This document shows, piece after piece, positions 50,454 through 54,994 of a stretch of 54,994 bases of DNA (position 1 is its first letter; the number at the start of each line of letters is the position of its first letter). This stretch comes from Planctomycetaceae bacterium. GTDB taxonomy: Bacteria > Planctomycetota > Planctomycetia > Pirellulales > PALSA-1355. The translations under genes and the position numbers were made by a program. Location: the NCBI GenBank assembly GCA_003153375.1, contig PLYM01000261.1, forward strand, positions 4,832 through 59,825, read 5' to 3'. The notes under the pieces are model-generated. The model saw nothing but the letters and a program-made list of their open reading frames with translations, ran no database searches and was not told the origin of the DNA.

Positions 50454-51812
50454 TTAAATTGCCGTTGCCATTGGCTTTGCGTCATGTCGTCGCGACGCTA
50501 GCACCAGCACTCCCTGGGCCGCGAGCAAGACCACGACACCCACGAGCGGCGCCCGCATCCGCATGTCGGTCCAATACAGGGCATGCACCGCGGTGAATGA
50601 CAGCAGCAACAGCGTGCCCCAAATCCAGGGCGAGCGGAGCAGCCGGCGACCGAGCGTCCACGCGCCGACCGCTGCTAGCGCCAGCTCCAACGCATAGAAG
50701 ATTGCCACGGCGTAACGCAGGCCACGGCGCGAAGCCGATTCCTCGCGGCTGACTTGGTGGGGAAAGACGGCCCACAGTCGGCCGACTCGCACCAGGCAGG
50801 AATAGGCAAACATCGTGGGCTCGTCGCGAATATGCTCCCAAGCTTCGGCGTAGGCCCGCTGGTCGGCGTCCAACTCGTCACAAGCCAGCCCTCCCGGCGT
50901 GTCGATCAATCGCTGTGACGTTTCCCACCAGCGATACATTGGCTCGCCATCCCACACGCTGCCCCACGGCGCACTGCGCAAGTAATCATAGAATTGCGGA
51001 TTGTTGGCCAACAGCAGCGTGAAGCCGCCATGCGTGGTCGTGATCACCGGCCGGCCAAAGAGCCATTGATTGCGCAGCCCCCAAGGCGCCAAGACGACCG
51101 CGGCCGCAGCCACGAGCGCTGCCAGCCGCACGAAACGGTGCGTGCCGCTAGTGCGGAATGGAAACTGAGCCAGCGCCACCAACGCCAGCCAGAACAAGAA
51201 CGTTGGACGGCAGAGCACGCCCAGGCCGATCAGGGCGCCGGCCGCCGCCTGCCAGCGGAGCGAGCTCTGTTGCGCGCCATGCGTGAGCGCCAACAGCGCC
51301 AGCAGCGCCAACAGCGTGGCCAAGGTCTCGGTCATCACCTGCGCCGACTGATTGATCAGGATTGGATCGACGGTGAAAAGCGACGCCGCCAGGACCGCGC
51401 CGGCCGGGGGCAGACCCCACAGCAGTCCCAACCGCCATACAACCCAGACGCTCGCGGTGCCGAGCACGACGTGCAGCAGTCCGTAGAGCGCGGCGTCGGC
51501 GTCCCAGGATGGCAACTCCAAGTAATTGAACGCCGAGAGTACCAGCGGGTATAGCGGCGGCCGTGTGGCCGTCGGCGTCATCATGTTGAATTCCTGCCGC
51601 CACAGGCCGATCGTGTGGTCCTGATAAATGTGCCTGGCGACGCCGCGATAGGCATCGGGGTCGGCCCGCAGCGAAGGGGACATGGTCAGCATCGCGCGGC
51701 CGCGCAGAATCAGCGCGGCGCACAGCAGAATCAGCAACATCACGCGCGACGGCTGCCAATCGAACAGCGCAGGCCGAGGGGATGGGGCCGGGTGATCCGT
51801 CGAGGTGTCCAT
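50454..51812 (-). CDS. GT39-type membrane glycosyltransferase (ArnT-like)
   Basis: Polytopic GT-C fold enzymes of this group use polyprenyl-phosphate sugars to modify lipid A, proteins or polysaccharides. The 452-residue product has about ten membrane helices. The first periplasmic loop has the acidic pair DPDAYRGVARHIYQD typical of the catalytic loop, followed by PTATRPPLYPLVLSAFNYL. The C-terminal helices include VVVLLAAQGVLVLA. Sits between the LptD-like and DUF4159 genes on the same strand, which suggests an envelope role. Donor and acceptor are unknown. Confidence 0.8.
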   Translation of the reverse strand: MDTSTDHPAPSPRPALFDWQPSRVMLLILLCAALILRGRAMLTMSPSLRADPDAYRGVARHIYQDHTIGLWRQEFNMMTPTATRPPLYPLVLSAFNYLELPSWDADAALYGLLHVVLGTASVWVVWRLGLLWGLPPAGAVLAASLFTVDPILINQSAQVMTETLATLLALLALLALTHGAQQSSLRWQAAAGALIGLGVLCRPTFLFWLALVALAQFPFRTSGTHRFVRLAALVAAAAVVLAPWGLRNQWLFGRPVITTTHGGFTLLLANNPQFYDYLRSAPWGSVWDGEPMYRWWETSQRLIDTPGGLACDELDADQRAYAEAWEHIRDEPTMFAYSCLVRVGRLWAVFPHQVSREESASRRGLRYAVAIFYALELALAAVGAWTLGRRLLRSPWIWGTLLLLSFTAVHALYWTDMRMRAPLVGVVVLLAAQGVLVLASRRHDAKPMATAI

Positions 51813-51872
51813 GCTGCGGTGGTTCCGGGGCGGCGAGTGCCTGGCGAAGAGGCGACCGGCGCGCGAGTTCGG

Positions 51873-54227
51873 CTAATGGTGAAAGGAATAGAGCAGCACA
51901 TTGAGCGCGATCCGCGCGGCATCCTTTCGCGTGTAGCCTTCGCACTCCAGCGACTCGTGGTTCTCGAGCGCGCAGCTAATGTCGTAGGGCGAAAAGATCA
52001 CGGCGTAGCGATCGCCCAGTTTGACGCCTTCGAGGTAAGGCTCGCCCTCGCGAATTTGCGACTTCAGCGGACCCTCCGAGTCGCCACGTTGTGGCTCCCG
52101 ACGCGCGACGCTCGACAGATCGTCGCCGCCAAAATGGTTGGTGAAGATCGGATCGCCCGGCGGAATGCGTTGCAGTCGATGATCGGGAAACAAGGCTTGC
52201 ATCTCGCTGGCAAAGGCCTCGTTGAATTCGCGACTGGAGCAAATCGCGTCGGCCATCAGCATGCCACCGCGCTCCAAATAGAGCTTCAGTTGCTTTCGCT
52301 CGGCCGGCGTGAGGCGAAACGTGTGCCGCCCGTGCATGTAAACCAGATGATAGTGAAACAGCTTGGGGTCGGTCATCGTCAATTCGCGCGGCTCGGGGCT
52401 GACCCGCAGTTGCAGCTTCTCGCCGGCCAATCGCAGCAGGTTCGGCAGCGCGCCGGGCGCCGCGTTGCAGCCGCCGGGATGCAGCAGTCGGGCCGCATAG
52501 AGCTTGCCGCGCTCGAAATCGTCCTGCGGTGAGGCGGCGTCGGCCGTGGTGAAGTGCTCGAACTTGTACTTCAGTTCCCGATTCGTGGCATAGGCCAGGA
52601 CGTTGGCGCCAATCGCCTCGGCCGCCGCCACCTCGGCCGCGACTTTTTCCGGCAGCGGCTGCGTGCGCCCCGGCCGGGCCAGCTCCCAATAGCAGGAAAG
52701 GTTGTCGGGACAGAAGACGACGCTCGTGCGGCAACCGATGTCGATGCCCCACAGCGGCCGGACGTATTGCGGATCGACCGGCTCTTCAGCGTGCCAGATC
52801 GGATGTTCCGGCGGCAACAACCGCAAGCGATATTCCTCCTCGGGGAAGACGTCGCGCATCAACTTGCGGAAGCCGGCCTCGAACTCGGTGCCCCCGCAAC
52901 AGGACTCGGCAAACAGGAACCCGCCCCGATCCACGTAGTCGCGCAGGCGTTTCTTGGCTTCGTCCGAAAACTCCGGCGCTTCGCGCCCACTGATGAACAG
53001 CACGGGCGCTTGCAGCATGTCTTCGACTGTGGCCTCGGCGGGGTCGATGACTTGCCAGGTCAGGTCGCGCTCCCATTTCTTCTCGATGTAACTGGTCAGG
53101 TTGGCCAGGTCGCTGCGATGATGGTTCCAATCCTGTCCCGGGCCGTGCTTGAGCTTTGCGATCAGCACGGGCCGGCGCCCCTTGGCCATGAACAGCAGCG
53201 CCAGGCTGGTGCCAATGTGCGGATTGGACGCTTCGACGTGGCTGGTGCCCAGCCAGAAGCCCGAGAGACCATCCTGCCGCCGCACCAGCACGTCGGCCCC
53301 CTCGCGGTACCAGTCGTGGTTGCCGATAAAGCGGCGCGCGGTCATGCGGCCAGTGCGTTCGAGACCGTACAAGTAATACAGCAGATTGCCCGAGCCTTCG
53401 CGACCGCCGCCGGTGCTGGGATTGGAGTGCACCGAGAAGTTGCGCTCCAGCCAGTGCAAGCCGTTTTCGATGGCGTCGTTGTTCGTCTGATTGCCGCAGC
53501 AGTTGACCTGATCGCCCGTGATCGTGGCGTCGCCGTGGTGCAACTCACCCGAGGCGATCACGAGCGATGTGATGCCGGCGCAGGTCATACTGCCGCTGCC
53601 GGGCCGGCCGAGATAGCCCCACGAACCGTCGGCGTTTTGCCGGCTCTGCCAATATTGCGAGGCCTGCCGCCAGGTGCGCTCGTTGACTTTGATGCCCACG
53701 CGCTCGGCTTCGAAAAGGGCGAGCAGGGCGAATTGACTGTTCGATTCATCGCCGCTGGCGGCCGCGGCCGCCGGATAGGACCAGCCGCCTTTGCCTTCGC
53801 CCGAGGTGATCTGCGTATCCTCGAGCCACTTGGCAAGTCGCCGAATCAGCAGCAGGTCCTTCTTTGGCTCCGAGGTGCAGAACACCATGATCTGCAACGA
53901 GACGACATAGGTCTGGGCGTTGCCGCGACCGCTTGATGCGGTGGTGGCCGCGGCCATGCCGCGCAGAAACGAGAGCGCCTTCTGGATGGTCGGCTCATGC
54001 GAGTCGACCCCGGCATTCAGCAGCGCCAACGTGCACAGCGCGGTCACGCCGCCGGGAAAGGCGGTGTGATCCAGCCAGGTGCCGTTGTCCTTCTGCTCAC
54101 GCTTTAGATAGGAGACGGCCCGCTCGATCGAAGTGCGAACTTGCTCGGGCGAAATGTCAGCTCGGGCCTGTGTGCCGGCGGCACACACCGCTAGCGCCAG
54201 GCTGAGCGTAACGCAACTTCGCCACAT
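51873..54227 (-). CDS. Prenyltransferase-repeat / tandem DUF4159 protein
   Basis: A 784-residue secreted protein. The signal is MWRSCVTLSLALAVCAAGTQ up to ARA. Residues about 25-340 are helical prenyltransferase/squalene-oxidase repeats (NGTWLDHTAFPGGVTALCTLAL, GGWSYPAAAAASGDESNSQ, DGSWGYLGRPGSGSMTCAGIT). The rest holds two DUF4159-like units: YVDRGGFLFAESCCGGTEF with FPEEEYRLRLLPPEHPIW, and YLERGGMLMADAICSSREF with FPDHRLQRIPPGDPIF. ATG 54227 is chosen because AAGGA lies 9 bases upstream; ATG 54236 is adjacent to it. It diverges from a MoxR gene, a neighbourhood seen in other planctomycetes. Biochemical function unknown. Confidence 0.85.
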   Translation of the reverse strand: MWRSCVTLSLALAVCAAGTQARADISPEQVRTSIERAVSYLKREQKDNGTWLDHTAFPGGVTALCTLALLNAGVDSHEPTIQKALSFLRGMAAATTASSGRGNAQTYVVSLQIMVFCTSEPKKDLLLIRRLAKWLEDTQITSGEGKGGWSYPAAAAASGDESNSQFALLALFEAERVGIKVNERTWRQASQYWQSRQNADGSWGYLGRPGSGSMTCAGITSLVIASGELHHGDATITGDQVNCCGNQTNNDAIENGLHWLERNFSVHSNPSTGGGREGSGNLLYYLYGLERTGRMTARRFIGNHDWYREGADVLVRRQDGLSGFWLGTSHVEASNPHIGTSLALLFMAKGRRPVLIAKLKHGPGQDWNHHRSDLANLTSYIEKKWERDLTWQVIDPAEATVEDMLQAPVLFISGREAPEFSDEAKKRLRDYVDRGGFLFAESCCGGTEFEAGFRKLMRDVFPEEEYRLRLLPPEHPIWHAEEPVDPQYVRPLWGIDIGCRTSVVFCPDNLSCYWELARPGRTQPLPEKVAAEVAAAEAIGANVLAYATNRELKYKFEHFTTADAASPQDDFERGKLYAARLLHPGGCNAAPGALPNLLRLAGEKLQLRVSPEPRELTMTDPKLFHYHLVYMHGRHTFRLTPAERKQLKLYLERGGMLMADAICSSREFNEAFASEMQALFPDHRLQRIPPGDPIFTNHFGGDDLSSVARREPQRGDSEGPLKSQIREGEPYLEGVKLGDRYAVIFSPYDISCALENHESLECEGYTRKDAARIALNVLLYSFHH

Positions 54228-54271
54228 GGGGCTCATTCCTTTTGCTTGCACCGCGCGGGCTCGACACAACT

Positions 54272-54300
54272 ATCTTAGGCTACTTGGGTTAAGCCGGCAA
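54272..54300 (-). promoter_or_regulatory. Promoter for the DUF4159-GT39 genes
   Basis: On the - strand TTGCCG (complement 54295-54300), a 17-base spacer and TAAGAT (complement 54272-54277, 4 of 6). It lies 45 bases before ATG 54227. Confidence 0.5.
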
Positions 54301-54499
54301 CGCGGCGGCCGCGACGTTGCCCGCCGGCGCGGCTAGCTATAGAATGCAGGAATGCAGTTAGGTCGCGCAGGAAGCCGGGCATGAGCCGTGGCAGCGGCCG
54401 CCTGGAATGGGTTAACACTGCAGTGCTGCGCGCCACGAGACCGGCCAGGAGCGGGTTTCACGCGAACAGTGACGAGCGAACGCTCAGAAGGATTTCGCG

Positions 54500-54994
54500 T
54501 TGGCCACCAAGCCCCGTAGTCTCGGCGACATTCTGCAAGAGTTCAGCCAGCACAGGCAACTCATGCAGGAGGAACTGCAAAAGGTCATCGTCGGTCAAAA
54601 CGACGTGATCGAACAAATCTTTGCCGCGATTTTCACGCGCGGACATTGTCTGTTGGTCGGCGTGCCGGGGCTGGCCAAGACGTTGATGGTCAGCACGCTG
54701 TCGCGCATTCTCGACATCGGCTTCAAACGCATTCAGTTCACCCCCGACCTGATGCCCTCGGACATCACGGGCACCAACGTGCTCGAAGAAGACGACCAGG
54801 GCAAGCGGAATTTCCGTTTCGTCGAGGGCCCGATCTTTACCAACATTCTGCTGGCCGACGAGATCAACCGGACGCCTCCCAAAACCCAGGCGGCGCTGTT
54901 GCAGGCCATGCAAGAGCGCGAGGTGACGGTCGGGCAGACGACCTATAACCTGCCCGATCCGTTCTTCACCATCGCCACGCAGAACCCGATCGAG
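54500..54994 (+). CDS. MoxR-family AAA ATPase, N-terminal part (cut by window end)
   Basis: MoxR ATPases act as chaperones that mature or insert metal in partner proteins, often with DUF58 and VWA proteins. The visible 165 residues include the Walker [11 protein letters not shown], the Walker [24 protein letters not shown] and sensor 1 start [10 protein letters not shown]. The start is TTG 54500 with AGAAGGA 8 bases upstream (54485-54491); there is no in-frame ATG before residue 22. The downstream partners lie outside the window. Divergent from the DUF4159 gene. Confidence 0.92.
   Translation, partial: MATKPRSLGDILQEFSQHRQLMQEELQKVIVGQNDVIEQIFAAIFTRGHCLLVGVPGLAKTLMVSTLSRILDIGFKRIQFTPDLMPSDITGTNVLEEDDQGKRNFRFVEGPIFTNILLADEINRTPPKTQAALLQAMQEREVTVGQTTYNLPDPFFTIATQNPIE

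Noticed and set aside
52554-53936. A 460-codon open frame on the + strand opposite the DUF4159 gene
   Set aside because: Antisense to recognisable prenyltransferase repeats and DUF4159 units, without its own domain or binding site.

Overview
The window looks like chromosomal DNA of a planctomycete, most likely of the Pirellulales type. It is GC rich with strong third-position bias. It carries families typical of that phylum: a DUF1501 protein with a Tat signal, two secreted prenyltransferase/squalene-oxidase-repeat proteins (one fused to DUF4159 domains), a very long OstA/LptC-like protein, an LptD-like protein and a long ribosomal protein L17. No plasmid, phage, insertion sequence, CRISPR or tRNA signal was seen. 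The assignment rests on reading protein sequences, not on a database search.

Bases 1-18633 hold the S10-spc-alpha ribosomal supercluster, all on the + strand: the end of fusA, then rpsJ-rplC-rplD-rplW-rplB-rpsS-rplV-rpsC-rplP-rpmC-rpsQ-rplN-rplX-rplE-rpsN(Z)-rpsH-rplF-rplR-rpsE-rplO-secY-adk-map-rpmJ-rpsM-rpsK-rpsD-rpoA-rplQ. Order is classical, but tuf, rpmD (L30) and infA (IF-1) are missing from their usual places. S4, S14, L24 and L36 all carry complete Cys/His zinc sites. A good sigma70-type promoter lies before rpsJ. An unexpected feature is a series of short imperfect tandem repeats at or just after stop codons (rpsS, rplP, rplX, rpmJ, rpsM, rpsK, rpsD); in several, the unit is a copy of the last codons plus the stop.

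Bases 18.7-26.8 kb begin with a small HExxH metallopeptidase, a perfect 35-base palindrome and a lipoprotein. A class II fructose-bisphosphate aldolase (- strand) is followed by kdsD, kdsC and a 1027-residue OstA/LptC-like membrane-anchored protein. That gene order matches the Kdo/LPS-transport locus of Proteobacteria and suggests an LPS-like outer membrane. A DUF1805 protein closes this part.

Bases 27-30.2 kb hold a surface-polysaccharide group (two GT2 glycosyltransferases and a polysaccharide pyruvyl transferase). It converges on a pepA-LarA-like pair on the - strand, which diverges from a run of + genes: a UbiD-family decarboxylase, a prepilin peptidase with an altered catalytic motif, a beta-CASP nuclease, a LOG-family protein, a pteridine-reductase-like SDR and a CHAD protein.

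Bases 40.5-55 kb carry a probable PilZ-like protein, an HSD10-like dehydrogenase, a secreted prenyltransferase-repeat protein, an unrecognised three-helix membrane protein and the DUF1501 protein. A - strand group follows: an LptD-like outer membrane protein with a near-consensus promoter, a GT39-type membrane transferase, and a prenyltransferase-repeat/DUF4159 protein. The last diverges from a MoxR AAA ATPase cut by the window edge. The LptD-like, OstA/LptC-like, Kds and glycosyltransferase genes together point to an envelope-building theme outside the ribosomal block.
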